Source: CAZLGM01 sp964558875 (GTDB lineage: Bacteria > Desulfobacterota > Desulfobulbia > Desulfobulbales > Desulfocapsaceae). From it: a DNA stretch of 64,000 nt. The translations under genes were made by a program, and so were the position numbers. The notes beneath the pieces are model-generated. The model saw only the letters and a program-made list of their open reading frames with translations. It had not been told where the DNA came from and ran no database searches. Location of the stretch: positions 7,998 to 71,997 of the forward strand of contig CAZLGM010000001.1 in NCBI GenBank assembly GCA_964558875.1. Reading direction: 5' to 3'. Shown piece by piece: positions 55,012-64,000 of the stretch. The first letter of the stretch is position 1, and the number at the start of each line of letters is the position of its first letter.

Positions 55012-56910
55012 TCAAGACTTCTTAGGATAACCCATTTCAGATAACGCCTCGGTGATCTCAGTGAGGCTTTCCGGGTCATCGATGGTTGACGGCATGTTCC
55101 ATTCCCTGCCGTCGGCAATGGCGCGCATAGTGGCACGCAGGATTTTTCCTGAACGGGTTTTCGGCAGCCGGACCACCTGGGATGCTTCCCTGAAACAGGC
55201 GATGGCGCCGATCTGCTTCCGAACCATTTGAACAAGATCGCTGAGGATGTCTTCGCTTGATTTTGTTACTCCTGCCTTGACAACAAAAAGACCTAAAGGC
55301 GACTGTCCTTTGAGCTGATCATTGATTCCGAAAACAGCACATTCGGCAACATCAGGATGGGTGGCAATGACCTCTTCCATGGCTCCGGTGGACAACCGGT
55401 GACCGGCGATATTAATGACATCATCAATACGGCCCATGATGAAGACATAGCCATCCTCATCGATGTAGCCACCATCGCTGGTTTCATAATATCCAGGGAA
55501 GGCGGACATGTACGAGTCAATAAATCTCTCTTCATTACGCCACAATGTAGCCAGGGTGCCCGGGGGCAGAGGCAGCTTGACAACGATATTGCCCTCTTCA
55601 CCGGCAGGAAGCGGGTTGCCGTCGTTATCAACGATCTGGACATTATAGCCGGGCATCGCTTTGGATGAGGATCCGGCTTTGACAGGCAACTCCTCAATAC
55701 CTCTGCAGTTGCCGACAATGGCCCAGCCGGTTTCAGTCTGCCACCAGTGATCAATGACCGGGACATTTAACAGGTCTGATGCCCAGTGATAGGTATCCGG
55801 GTCGAGGCGTTCACCGGCAAGATAGAGCGCCTCAAAACAGGAGAGGTCATATTTCTTGAGCATTTCGCCGTTGGGATCTTCTTTTTTTATGGCCCTGAAG
55901 GCGGTTGGCGCAGTAAACAGGGCTTTGACACCATGTTGGGAAATCACTCGCCAGAAAGCGCCGGCATCGGGGGTACCGATGGGTTTGCCTTCATAGATGA
56001 TGGTTGTTGCTCCCTTGAGCAGGGGGCCATAGATAATATAGGAGTGACCGACGACCCAGCCGACATCGGAGGCGGACCAGAACACATCACCCGAATCAAT
56101 GTTGTAGAGATTTTTCATGGTCCAGTGGAGAGCAACCGCGTGACCTCCGTTATCTCTCAAAACCCCTTTGGGCATACCGGTTGTCCCGGAGGTATAGAGG
56201 ATGTAAAGGGGATCGGTGGCTTCAACAGGCACGCAGTCAGCAGGAGAGCTGCCTGCAACCAGTTCGTTCCAGTCGATGTCTCTTCCTTCGGTCATATCGG
56301 CGGTGATGAAGTCTCGCTGCAAGACGACACATCTTTCCGGCTTATGGTCGGACATGTCGATGGCCTCATCAACAAGAGGCTTATAGGCAAGCTGTTTTTT
56401 GCCTTCAATGGCACCGGAGGCCGTGATGAGTACCTTCGGCTGGGCATGATCAATGCGGACGGCCAGTTCATTGGCGGCAAAACCTCCAAAAACGACGGAA
56501 TGAATGGCACCCAGCCGGGCACATGCCAGCATGGCAACGGCTGCCTCTGGAATCATTGGCATATATATAACAACAGTATCACCTTTAGTGACACCAAGTG
56601 ACTGAAGAGCCCCGGCAAAGGTTGCCACCTTGTCCTGAAACTCTTTATAGGTGATTGTGATAATAGTGTCGGTGACGGGGGAGTCATAAATGATAGCGGC
56701 CTGATCCCCACGTCCATTTTCAACATGACGATCAATGGCATTGTAGCAGGTGTTCATCTTGCCGCCTGTAAACCAGCGATAGAATGGTGGGTTGGAGCTA
56801 TCCAGCACCTTATCCCATTTTTGGTACCAGTCAATGCCACTGGCTGCCTCAGCCCAGAATTCTTCAGGATTATCAATTGAATTGGAAAAAACAGTATTGA
56901 AATCTGCCAT
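55012..56910 (-). CDS. prpE: Propionyl-CoA synthetase (acyl-CoA synthetase, PrpE type)
   Basis: I took ATG 56908-56910 (MADFNTVFSN), with AGGGGG upstream, giving 632 residues; the frame extends further 5' without a site. Visible motifs are the P-loop YTSGTTGMPKG, the PrpE-type RDNGGHAVAL that follows it, YETSDGGYIDEDGYVFIMGR and the catalytic Lys in KTRSGKILRATM. It activates propionate (or acetate) with ATP and CoA. With sucC and sucD in the same run, it suggests propionate use through methylmalonyl-CoA and succinyl-CoA. The distinction from acetyl-CoA synthetase rests on the RDNGGH motif. Confidence 0.88.
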   Translation of the reverse strand: MADFNTVFSNSIDNPEEFWAEAASGIDWYQKWDKVLDSSNPPFYRWFTGGKMNTCYNAIDRHVENGRGDQAAIIYDSPVTDTIITITYKEFQDKVATFAGALQSLGVTKGDTVVIYMPMIPEAAVAMLACARLGAIHSVVFGGFAANELAVRIDHAQPKVLITASGAIEGKKQLAYKPLVDEAIDMSDHKPERCVVLQRDFITADMTEGRDIDWNELVAGSSPADCVPVEATDPLYILYTSGTTGMPKGVLRDNGGHAVALHWTMKNLYNIDSGDVFWSASDVGWVVGHSYIIYGPLLKGATTIIYEGKPIGTPDAGAFWRVISQHGVKALFTAPTAFRAIKKEDPNGEMLKKYDLSCFEALYLAGERLDPDTYHWASDLLNVPVIDHWWQTETGWAIVGNCRGIEELPVKAGSSSKAMPGYNVQIVDNDGNPLPAGEEGNIVVKLPLPPGTLATLWRNEERFIDSYMSAFPGYYETSDGGYIDEDGYVFIMGRIDDVINIAGHRLSTGAMEEVIATHPDVAECAVFGINDQLKGQSPLGLFVVKAGVTKSSEDILSDLVQMVRKQIGAIACFREASQVVRLPKTRSGKILRATMRAIADGREWNMPSTIDDPESLTEITEALSEMGYPKKS

Positions 56911-57185
56911 AATAAAGGCCCCCTTATCTTGGGTTGATAGGTTTACGGAAAGAGTTCCGGGCCATGTCCGGTTAAACATGGAACCGGCTGTTCCCTGATC
57001 GGATGAAAATAAACGCGCATCTCGTTTTATACAGCAATGATTTTTTTAGTTCAAGAAGAACACCGGAGAATTTGCTAATTTCCGCAACCTGTAAATCCAA
57101 ATAAATCGGTTCTTCATCATTTCTTCATGCTGAAATGATATCAATGGGATTAATATGAGCGATGACAGACTGTCTAGACCTGGTT
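56911..57185. other. Intergenic region upstream of prpE
   Basis: The first part is the prpE leader with its ribosome site (AGGGGG). No clear promoter, hairpin or gene was seen before the MITE-like element that begins at 57186. Confidence 0.4.
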
Positions 57186-57339
57186 AAACTAATGCCCGTC
57201 CAGAAATGGCCTTTTTCTCCTAACTCTTCGTTGCAGAGAAAATTTTATTCTCGGAATATCAACTATATGCCTACGGCAAAATTGTCTCTACGACTCGATT
57301 TAGAAGAAAAATTCTCATTTCTGGACAGTCACTAAACTA
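57186..57339. mobile_element. 142-bp MITE-like element flanked by AAACTA
   Basis: Inverted repeats GTCCAGAAATG (57198-57208) and CATTTCTGGAC (57316-57326) lie near the ends of 57192-57333, which is bordered on both sides by AAACTA (57186-57191 and 57334-57339), possibly a target-site duplication. There is no coding frame. Confidence 0.45.
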
Positions 57340-57365
57340 GAATCCTGAGATAAAAGGAGAAGAAT

Positions 57366-57998
57366 ATGTCGAAATTGAAACTGATGTTGGTCGTTCTGGT
57401 TGTTTCAACCTTCACTGCAAGTTCGATCCAGGCAAAATCGGAAGGAACATTAGGATCGATCAGCGATACCCTGGCCATCGGCGTTCCGGCCTCAGCTTTT
57501 GTCCTTTCCTTTTATAATGATGGATTTGAAGAGGGGGTTACATTCGGCGTAACCCTTGCCGCTCAGGAGTTGTTTGTCGAAGGAGCCAAAGAGTTGATGT
57601 CGGAGACCGATATCGGCAGGCGGCCATCTGATGAAGAGGATGAAGAGAGCAAAGGGTTCATCTCAAGCCATGTCTCGGCTACCACCCTGGGAGCTATCCG
57701 ACTATGGGAAATGTATCCGGAGAACAGATGGATACAAGGATTTTCAGTACTTTCGGTGGCTCTGGTCGGCTATCAGCGAATTGACGGTGATCATCATACA
57801 CCTCTACAGGTTGGCCTGGGAGTCGGTACAGCCTTTCTTTTCAACTGGATTGGAGATACGGTGAGTGACTGGCTGGAGAAGAAAACGGCGGATTATCTGC
57901 CGCTGCAATCCGATGGTGTGAAGAACAGGTTGTTCTTCACCATGGGAATGACGCCGGAAGGCTCTGGTGCTGTGGGATTTTTGACCTATACATTTTAA
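57366..57998 (+). CDS. Exported PAP2-like protein
   Basis: Starts at ATG 57366 after AAGGAGA. Residues 1-23 form a signal peptide (LMLVVLVVSTFTASSIQA). The rest resembles the PAP2 phosphatase superfamily: KELMSETDIGRRPS for the first motif, FISSHVS in place of PSGH, and RIDGDHHTPLQVGLGVG for the last motif with adjacent histidines and a Gln where Asp is usual. The overall shape (hydrophobic helices TLGAIRLWEM and VGLGVGTAFLFNWIG, aromatic C-terminal end LTYTF) fits a membrane-embedded or outer-membrane enzyme. The altered motifs make activity uncertain. A lipid phosphatase role is likely only if the variant residues are tolerated. Confidence 0.65.
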   Translation: MSKLKLMLVVLVVSTFTASSIQAKSEGTLGSISDTLAIGVPASAFVLSFYNDGFEEGVTFGVTLAAQELFVEGAKELMSETDIGRRPSDEEDEESKGFISSHVSATTLGAIRLWEMYPENRWIQGFSVLSVALVGYQRIDGDHHTPLQVGLGVGTAFLFNWIGDTVSDWLEKKTADYLPLQSDGVKNRLFFTMGMTPEGSGAVGFLTYTF

Positions 57999-58028
57999 AG
58001 AGTGGGGTGTTTCAACAAAATCTACTCA

Positions 58029-58120
58029 TAAGATCGCCACGGTCACGTTGTTCCCTCGCGACGACGTAAAGCTAATTCGGTCATTGCGAGGCCGAAGGCT
58101 GTGGCAATCTCCTCCACGAA
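58029..58120. repeat. Dispersed intergenic repeat copies
   Basis: GATCGCCACGGTCACGTTGT is a truncated copy of the 47187-47280 type, followed by GTCATTGCGAGGCCGAAGGC, a related repeat. Both lie between the convergent PAP2-like and HAD genes. Confidence 0.65.
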
Positions 58121-58143
58121 TTCAGGTAAACTTTAAGTGATTT

Positions 58144-58824
58144 TCAGAACATCAGTTCCTTGAAGTAGACAATGGATGGAAACTCGTCCGAGTAGTCGAT
58201 GTCGAGCCGGGAGCTGGGTTTAGCCACATAAATGAGATGTTTGAGGCCGTAACTCCTGGCCGATTGGAGCACTTTTGCCGTATCGTCCGCCAGCATTGTC
58301 CGCTGTTTGTCAAAACCCAGGATTTCCTCGAGTTTCTGCCAGAAGACCGGCTGTTCTTTGGCCTCACCGACTTCCTGTGAACAGACAATCCGGTCAAACC
58401 ATCTACCAAGCTCCGTCTTCCGCATCTTGATCTCCAGCGTCTTGGAGTGGGCATTGGTCACCAGATGGACGGTTTTTCCCTTTTGGCGCATCAATTTGAG
58501 AAAATCGATCACATAGGGATGAACCTTGATCAGATGATCCACCTTGCATTTGAGTTCCGGAATGTCCAGGCCAAGCTGGGTCGACCAGTAATCGAGATCG
58601 GTCCATTCCAGGGTGTTTTCGACCCGCTTGTATCGTTTAAGCAGTTCTTTCCTGGCTTCAATGGGTGTGAGCCCGTTTTCAAGGGCAAATACTTCCGGAA
58701 CATATTCTTCCCAGAAATAGTCGTCGAAATATTTATCCAGCAGGGTACCGTCCATATCGAGCAGGACGGTATCGATCTGTGACCAACCAAAATCCGGTTT
58801 GATCTGTTTATTGGATGGATTCAT
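58144..58824 (-). CDS. yrfG: HAD-family phosphatase, YrfG (GMP/IMP nucleotidase) type
   Basis: The 226-residue HAD hydrolase has the nucleophile/acid Asp pair in LLDMDGTLLD, Thr/Ser motif II in VHLVTNAHSKT, Lys in GEAKEQPVFW and acidic motif IV in TMLADDTAKVL. The long cap insertion (YFWEEYVPEVFALENGLTPI) with DYWSTQLGLDI is typical of YrfG, which dephosphorylates GMP and IMP. The gene overlaps the end of mfd by 17 bp, so it is co-transcribed with it. Confidence 0.88.
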   Translation of the reverse strand: MNPSNKQIKPDFGWSQIDTVLLDMDGTLLDKYFDDYFWEEYVPEVFALENGLTPIEARKELLKRYKRVENTLEWTDLDYWSTQLGLDIPELKCKVDHLIKVHPYVIDFLKLMRQKGKTVHLVTNAHSKTLEIKMRKTELGRWFDRIVCSQEVGEAKEQPVFWQKLEEILGFDKQRTMLADDTAKVLQSARSYGLKHLIYVAKPSSRLDIDYSDEFPSIVYFKELMF

Positions 58825-61800
58825 TATGAAGTTGCTTCAGTTCGTGAAGTATCGGTTGCATTGCTTTAAACAGGTCATCATTGTTTCCAGTGGAGCAGGG
58901 AAGGATAAGCCTTGAATCAGGAGTAAGGCGGGCTGTGGTGTTTTTCCTTGTGTGTTTTGTCTGAATGTAACTCAATAGTTTTTCCGGGTTTATCGGTGTT
59001 TCCGGCAAGAGACTAAAAACCAGAGAATCTTTTCCCTTTTCCAATTTGGTAATGCCAAGGGGGATCAGTTCTTTTTTCAGACCAACAATATCAAAAAGAT
59101 TCCTGGTCTCCTGCGGCAGGGTGCCGAAACGGTCAACCAGCTCGTCTTGAAGATCAGCCATAGCGGCGCCATCCTCGCCAACCAGCGAAGAGATGCGACG
59201 GTAAAACTGGTAACGCTGATTGATGTCGCCGATATAGGTTTGCGGAATGTAAGCTGAAATTTGCAGGTTGATTTCCGGGTCAAGGTCATCGGCAGTTATT
59301 ATCTCCGACTTTTGACCGGCTCGTTTCTTAATATCACCAATGGTCTTCTGCAAAAGATCAAGGTAAAGGTCATAACCGATGGCGGCGATATGTCCTGACT
59401 GGGAAACTCCAAGAATGTTACCACCGCCCCGGATCTGCAGATCGGACATGGCCAGCTTGAAGCCGCCGCCCAGTTCACTGAAATCCATCAACGCCCGTAA
59501 GCGTTCCTTGGAGTCTTTGGACAGATGTTCAATGGACGGCACCAGCAGATAGGCATATGACTGGAGGCTCGATCGACCAACTCTTCCTCGAAGCTGGTAA
59601 ATTTCTGCAAGACCAAGCTGGTCAGCCCTGTTTATAATAATCGTATTGGCTGAGGGGATATCAAGACCTGACTCGATGATTGTGGTGCAGACCATCACAT
59701 CGATTTCTTTGTTGACAAAAGCAACCATCACCTCTTCAAGGTCTTTGCCATGCATCTGACCGTGGCCGACACCGACCCGAGCCGCTGGTACCAGCTTTTC
59801 GATGAGCGCGGCCATCCGGTCGATGGATTTGACCCGATTATGGACAACAAAGATCTGGCCGCCTCTGTTCATTTCCTTGATAACCGCCTCTTTAATGACC
59901 AGCTCGTCATACCGGGCAACAAAGGTCTTTACCGGCCTTCGGTGTTCGGGTGGGCTTGAGATAACCGAGAGGTCGCGAATACCCAGCAGGGACAATTGCA
60001 GGGTCCTTGGGATAGGGGTTGCGGTGAGGGTTAGGATATCGACTTCCGCTTTGATCTTTTTGATCTTTTCCTTATGGGTCACTCCAAACCGGTGCTCTTC
60101 ATCGACGATCAGTAGTCCAAGTCGCTTATATTCGATGTCTTTTGAAAGCAGTCGATGGGTACCGATGATAATGTCGATTTTTCCTGTTCTCAGTTCGCGC
60201 ACCATCTTTTTTTGGTTGGAAGCGCTTCTGAAGCGATTGATGCACTCAACAGTGATTCCGAAACCGTCAAGCCGTTCCCGAAATGTTTTCAGGTGCTGTT
60301 CGGACAACACGGTTGTCGGCACCAGAACAGCAACCTGGTAGCCGTCTTCCACAACTTTAAAAGCAGCCCGGACGGCAACTTCCGTTTTGCCGTAGCCCAC
60401 ATCGCCGCAGACCAGCCGGTCCATCGGTTTATCCGAAGTCAGATCGGTTATAGTCTCTGTGATTGCCTTGTCCTGTCCCGGAGTTTCATCGTATGCGAAG
60501 GACTCCTCTAATTCCTGATACATCTCCGCTGGAGCAGAGAAACGCTGGCCTTTACGCAGTTCACGTTTGGCGTAAATATCGAGCAGCTCCTGGGCAACTT
60601 TCCAGACCTCTTCCTTGACCTTTGTCTTGACCGCCCGCCAGGATTGGGAACCCAGTTTGTCGATTTTCGGCCTGCGGTCGGAGAGTCCTTCATACCGGGT
60701 AATGAGATGCAGTCGGTCCACGGGCAGGTACAGTTTGTCGCCATCCCGATATTCAATCAGCATGAAGTCATTTGGAATGCTATTCAGTGTCAGGGTGATG
60801 ATGTCCCGATAAATACCTAAACCATGGGTCCGATGAACGACGATGTCGCCATGATTCAGCTCGCTGAAGGTGACCGGTTCACCTTGAGGGTGGCGAATCT
60901 TTTTGCGGGAGGTAATCCGTTTTTCTCCAAAAAGTTCGATCTCCGAGAAAATGTGAAGCTGTTCGTCTAAAAGCGAAAAACCGGAACTGAGCGGATGGGT
61001 GCAGAGAAACAGATTTTCGCTTTTTGGCAGAGTTTCAAGTTTCTCCGGGGTCAATGGCGGCTCGACAGGTATGACCTGCATTTGGTGACGCCCAAGCATG
61101 TCGCCGAGGGTTGCAGTATGTTTGGCCGACCGACCGCAGAGAACGACTCGACCTCCTTCATCCTGCAGCTTTGTCAACCGTGCTGCCAGTGGTGCAATGA
61201 CACCTGACTTTCTTCGGTTGAGGTGGATATCCTGTTTGATCGGCTGGTGATTGGAACAGCGAATAACCATGCTGTCCTCAACTTCAGTGTCAAAATCACT
61301 GCAGCGCAAAGATCGATAGGAGGAGAATTTTTTAGTGATGCTGTCACTTGGCAGGAATATCTTTTGCGGTTCCAGGGCTGGAAACCCACGTTCTTCAGCC
61401 GATACATAGTTGGCTTCAATTCGTTCATCAACCAGTTTGGCCGTCTCATGAATAGTGTTGGGATTGATCAGTACCAGAGTGGTATCGGCAGGAAGATAAT
61501 CGAACAGGGTGGCCGATTCAGAAGCATTGTCAGAATAAAAAAGAGGCAGAAAAAATTCAATACCGGCAAACCTGGTCCGGTTGGCTACCCGGTCGACCAG
61601 ATGGTTAAGTTGATCCCAATCAACAGATTCCTTGAGAGTGAGGTTTTTAAATAATTGCACGGTCCGGTTGTGGCCGGCAGAATCTTGCTGATCAAAAATG
61701 ATATCAGAGACCGGTAGAAGCAGGACTTCGTCAATTTCTGAGACCGATCGTTGGCTGATCGGTTCAAAGAGACGGATGGATTCAATCAGGTCACCGAAAA

Positions 61801-62362
61801 AGTCAAGCCTGACCGGACCCTCTACAACGGTATATGTCGAATCAACAAAGGATGGAGGAAAAATATCGATGATGCCCCCACGCACGGAAAAATCCCCAAC
61901 GTTCCGGACAAAGGATACCTGTTCATAACCCATTCCGACCAGTGAAGCGATCAACTGCTGCAGGTCGCATTCTTCACCGCTTATTGCAAGTTCCACATGT
62001 CGGCTTAAGATGTTTTTTGGAACAACCCTTCGCATCAGGGCTTCAACAGAGACCACCAGATTGTTTGGTGTGTTGTTTTCAAGAAGCTGGTAAAGGCAGG
62101 AGAGCCGGGCGGCGGTGGTCTGTTGATCCGGGGATAGTGGAGTGTAAGGCGGAATTTCGTATCCCGGGTAGGTCAAAGTCGGTTTTGAGGAAAACAGACG
62201 GATATCCTGCTCAAAGGTAGAAACCAGGTTCTCGTCGGAGACCACACAGCAACAGGTTGTGTCGGATTCCAGCAGGGAACAGAGCCAGGCGGAAGCCGCG
62301 CCCCGCAGTCCCTGCACATTGAGCTGGCTGTCGTTTTGCAGTTGTAAGGAGAAATCCACCAT
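58808..62362 (-). CDS. mfd: Transcription-repair coupling factor Mfd
   Basis: The start taken is ATG 62360-62362 (MVDFSLQ); a TTG seven codons upstream is less likely. The 1184 residues comprise a UvrB-like N-terminal part, a CarD/RNAP-interacting domain (about 490-560, GDIVVHRTHGLGIYR), a RecG-like translocase with Walker A GDVGYGKTEV, DEEH in LLIVDEEHRFG and motif VI QLRGRVGRSS, and a C-terminal regulatory domain. It frees RNA polymerase stalled at DNA lesions and recruits UvrA. The ATG is four bases after the T-run of a terminator-like hairpin, so the leader must be very short or come from an unseen promoter in the hairpin region. Confidence 0.96.
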   Translation of the reverse strand: MVDFSLQLQNDSQLNVQGLRGAASAWLCSLLESDTTCCCVVSDENLVSTFEQDIRLFSSKPTLTYPGYEIPPYTPLSPDQQTTAARLSCLYQLLENNTPNNLVVSVEALMRRVVPKNILSRHVELAISGEECDLQQLIASLVGMGYEQVSFVRNVGDFSVRGGIIDIFPPSFVDSTYTVVEGPVRLDFFGDLIESIRLFEPISQRSVSEIDEVLLLPVSDIIFDQQDSAGHNRTVQLFKNLTLKESVDWDQLNHLVDRVANRTRFAGIEFFLPLFYSDNASESATLFDYLPADTTLVLINPNTIHETAKLVDERIEANYVSAEERGFPALEPQKIFLPSDSITKKFSSYRSLRCSDFDTEVEDSMVIRCSNHQPIKQDIHLNRRKSGVIAPLAARLTKLQDEGGRVVLCGRSAKHTATLGDMLGRHQMQVIPVEPPLTPEKLETLPKSENLFLCTHPLSSGFSLLDEQLHIFSEIELFGEKRITSRKKIRHPQGEPVTFSELNHGDIVVHRTHGLGIYRDIITLTLNSIPNDFMLIEYRDGDKLYLPVDRLHLITRYEGLSDRRPKIDKLGSQSWRAVKTKVKEEVWKVAQELLDIYAKRELRKGQRFSAPAEMYQELEESFAYDETPGQDKAITETITDLTSDKPMDRLVCGDVGYGKTEVAVRAAFKVVEDGYQVAVLVPTTVLSEQHLKTFRERLDGFGITVECINRFRSASNQKKMVRELRTGKIDIIIGTHRLLSKDIEYKRLGLLIVDEEHRFGVTHKEKIKKIKAEVDILTLTATPIPRTLQLSLLGIRDLSVISSPPEHRRPVKTFVARYDELVIKEAVIKEMNRGGQIFVVHNRVKSIDRMAALIEKLVPAARVGVGHGQMHGKDLEEVMVAFVNKEIDVMVCTTIIESGLDIPSANTIIINRADQLGLAEIYQLRGRVGRSSLQSYAYLLVPSIEHLSKDSKERLRALMDFSELGGGFKLAMSDLQIRGGGNILGVSQSGHIAAIGYDLYLDLLQKTIGDIKKRAGQKSEIITADDLDPEINLQISAYIPQTYIGDINQRYQFYRRISSLVGEDGAAMADLQDELVDRFGTLPQETRNLFDIVGLKKELIPLGITKLEKGKDSLVFSLLPETPINPEKLLSYIQTKHTRKNTTARLTPDSRLILPCSTGNNDDLFKAMQPILHELKQLHNESIQ

Positions 62363-62402
62363 AATAAAAAGTGCCGGTCGCAACGATGGGTTACGACCGG
62401 CA
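62361..62402 (-). terminator. Rho-independent terminator behind bamA
   Basis: Arms TGCCGGTCG (62372-62380) and CGACCGGCA (62394-62402) with a 13-base loop, then CTTTTTATT on the minus strand. It lies 42 bases behind the bamA stop and directly against the mfd start. Confidence 0.75.
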
Positions 62403-62444
62403 GTGGTATATGAACAAAAGGTTTAGATGATAGAAGGTGTTCTG

Positions 62445-64000
62445 CTAGAAAATTCCTCCAATGGTAAAATCCCAGACCGAGTCGTCTTCACCATCCTGCG
62501 GATCAAGGTTATGCCCCCAGACAAGACGAAGCGGTCCTATGGGTGACAGCCAACGCAGGCCGACACCGACGGATGACCGGTAACCGGTTGTTGTCCAGTC
62601 ATCATCTTCATGCATGACCAGACCTATGTCATAAAACAGTACGCCCATGACACCCTGGTCCCGGGCAATGGGGAAGATGAACTCGATATTGGTAAACCAC
62701 ATTTTATCACCACCGATCAGCTCATTGGAAGTGGCATCACGGGGACTGATGTCGCCATAATCAAAGCCTCGTACCGTATTGATACCGCCGAGGAAGAAGC
62801 GCTCATAGACCGGCAGCTTATCTGTTTCGTTTTCAAAGATCTGTCCGCCCATGGCCTTGACATGGAAAACACAGTGCAGAGGCAGGGGGAAATACCAGCT
62901 TGTCGATGCTGTAATTTTGGTAAAGGCTGAATCGCCGCCCAAGGGGCCGCCTGCATATTTAACGGTCACCAGATGACGCGAACCTTCAGTGGAGCCGTAG
63001 AATTTATCTCTGGTGTCTCTCTTCAATGAGAACTGCATGGCTGATGTCAGTTGGATATCCTGAGACTCTCGAATAACAAATGATGCGTTCTCGGCCACAT
63101 CTGAAAGCTCCGTATCGGTAATGGAGTATCTGGCATATCCACGGACTTTTTCGAACAACGGATAACCAAACTTGATGGCGGCACCCTGTGAATCCTTGGT
63201 GTAGTCTGAGTATTCGCGCATCATATCAAAAATGTCAAAACCCCAGGACAGTTGGGAGTCGAAAACTCGCGGATTTGTGTAGGAGAGGGTATACCTGTCA
63301 CTACTTCCGCCCAGCATAGCTTTCAAAGACAGCTTGTCGCCCCGGCCGAGGAAATTGGACTCAGATATCTCAGCCATGAAGACCAGCTGATCCACAGAGG
63401 AGTAACCGCCGCCGATTGAGAACTTACCGGTGGGTTTTTCCTCGATCTGGATGACAATATCCATCTTTGACTTATCCGGCGTCGGCTCGGGATTGATGTT
63501 TACCTCTTCGAAGAAGGAGAGCCGCTGCAGATTTTTATTCGATTGACGAAGGGCCGCGGAGTTAAAAACACCGCCCTCTTCGATTGTCAGTTCACGTCGA
63601 ATGACGTTGTCGCGGGTCCTGGTGTTGCCGGTAATAATAATGCGGTTAATGTAAACAAGTCCGCCTTTATCGATATGGAACAGGATATCGAGACGTTTTC
63701 CCGAGGAGGATTTCTTGATGTCCGGATCGAACTCGGCAAAAGCGAAGCCTTTCTCTGCGTAAAAGTCAGAGAGCGCCAGGATATCCTCGCGCAGAGATTT
63801 TCTCGAAAGATAGTTCTCCTTTCGAATGGAGAGCAGCTCAAGCAGCTCTTCTTTGTCAACAATGACATCGCCCGCAAAATCGATGGTACCGATCTTGAAA
63901 CGGGGACCTTCCTGAATGACAAAGGTAACGTACAGCCATTCTTTTTCCTGACGGACCACCGGGTCGCCGACTTTTGCTTCCAGATAGCCGTTGTTATGGT
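62445..64000 (-). CDS. bamA: Outer-membrane assembly factor BamA (5' end outside window)
   Basis: The in-window 518 codons start inside the POTRA domains (GPRFKIGTIDFAGD, GGLVYINRIIITGNTRTRDN, NINPEPTPDKSKMDIVIQIE) and run through the 16-strand Omp85 barrel (FSIGGGYSSVDQLVFMAEIS; the L6 VRGF motif in VRGFDYGD) to the C-terminal Phe of FTIGGIF. BamA inserts beta-barrel proteins, here likely including the TolC-like partners. The stop is followed by a terminator. The N-terminus, with signal peptide and first POTRAs, is beyond the window. Confidence 0.95.
   Translation of the reverse strand, partial: HNNGYLEAKVGDPVVRQEKEWLYVTFVIQEGPRFKIGTIDFAGDVIVDKEELLELLSIRKENYLSRKSLREDILALSDFYAEKGFAFAEFDPDIKKSSSGKRLDILFHIDKGGLVYINRIIITGNTRTRDNVIRRELTIEEGGVFNSAALRQSNKNLQRLSFFEEVNINPEPTPDKSKMDIVIQIEEKPTGKFSIGGGYSSVDQLVFMAEISESNFLGRGDKLSLKAMLGGSSDRYTLSYTNPRVFDSQLSWGFDIFDMMREYSDYTKDSQGAAIKFGYPLFEKVRGYARYSITDTELSDVAENASFVIRESQDIQLTSAMQFSLKRDTRDKFYGSTEGSRHLVTVKYAGGPLGGDSAFTKITASTSWYFPLPLHCVFHVKAMGGQIFENETDKLPVYERFFLGGINTVRGFDYGDISPRDATSNELIGGDKMWFTNIEFIFPIARDQGVMGVLFYDIGLVMHEDDDWTTTGYRSSVGVGLRWLSPIGPLRLVWGHNLDPQDGEDDSVWDFTIGGIF

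Overview
The window looks like a chromosomal segment of a Gram-negative, anaerobic-type bacterium, most likely a Desulfobacterota (Desulfobulbales-like) species. The evidence is BamA, TolC-type and lipoprotein genes, many sigma54 activators, a propionyl-CoA synthetase next to succinyl-CoA ligase genes (the ends of a methylmalonyl-CoA propionate route), and the dispersed short intergenic repeats common in that group. The taxonomy is inference from gene content, not a database match.

Layout. 1-4861: two-component signalling, all on the minus strand. A PAS-GAF-PAS histidine kinase and an NtrC-type regulator are read from a sigma70-type promoter. Behind them is a second response regulator (receiver + DUF4388-like + Roadblock-like, running off the window) with its own sigma54 -24/-12 promoter and upstream palindromes. 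4933-7684: a small secreted protein, a zinc-ribbon membrane protein and a bactofilin fused to an AAA+ ATPase. 7717-12164: an operon for a membrane-fusion protein, a GAF-HlyD adaptor and a PqqD/M50-peptidase/HlyD membrane protein, the last split by a one-base frameshift.

13083-40763: two paralogous giant genes (about 5251 and 3928 sense codons), each made of an N-terminal LEDRILFDAAGP motif, an acidic linker, a DUF4347 domain, 11 or 6 tandem CSLREA / beta-helix / choice-of-anchor-Q modules, and a shared 140-residue C-terminal domain. Each is interrupted by one in-frame stop codon. Upstream lie a TolC-like lipoprotein gene (41302-42957) and a TIGR03032-TPR gene (43170-44645). I read 7717-44645 as one export/adhesion locus. 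It has adaptors, an M50 membrane protein, an outer-membrane channel and giant substrates, but no ABC ATPase in view.

45172-49401: a GlrK-QseG-GlrR set. Just downstream of glrR are a perfect TGTC-N10-GACA site, a near copy and a strong sigma54 promoter in front of a 62-residue membrane peptide, which is a probable target of the regulator. 49425-51119: an MBL-fold hydrolase and an aldo/keto reductase. 51171-51634: a GIY-YIG gene between 70-bp direct repeats. 51670-56910: prpE-sucC-glpQ-sucD, with a periplasmic phosphodiesterase gene lodged between the two ligase subunits. 57186-64000: a MITE-like element, a PAP2-like protein, a YrfG-type HAD phosphatase, mfd, and bamA (running off the window). 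No rRNA, tRNA or CRISPR was seen.
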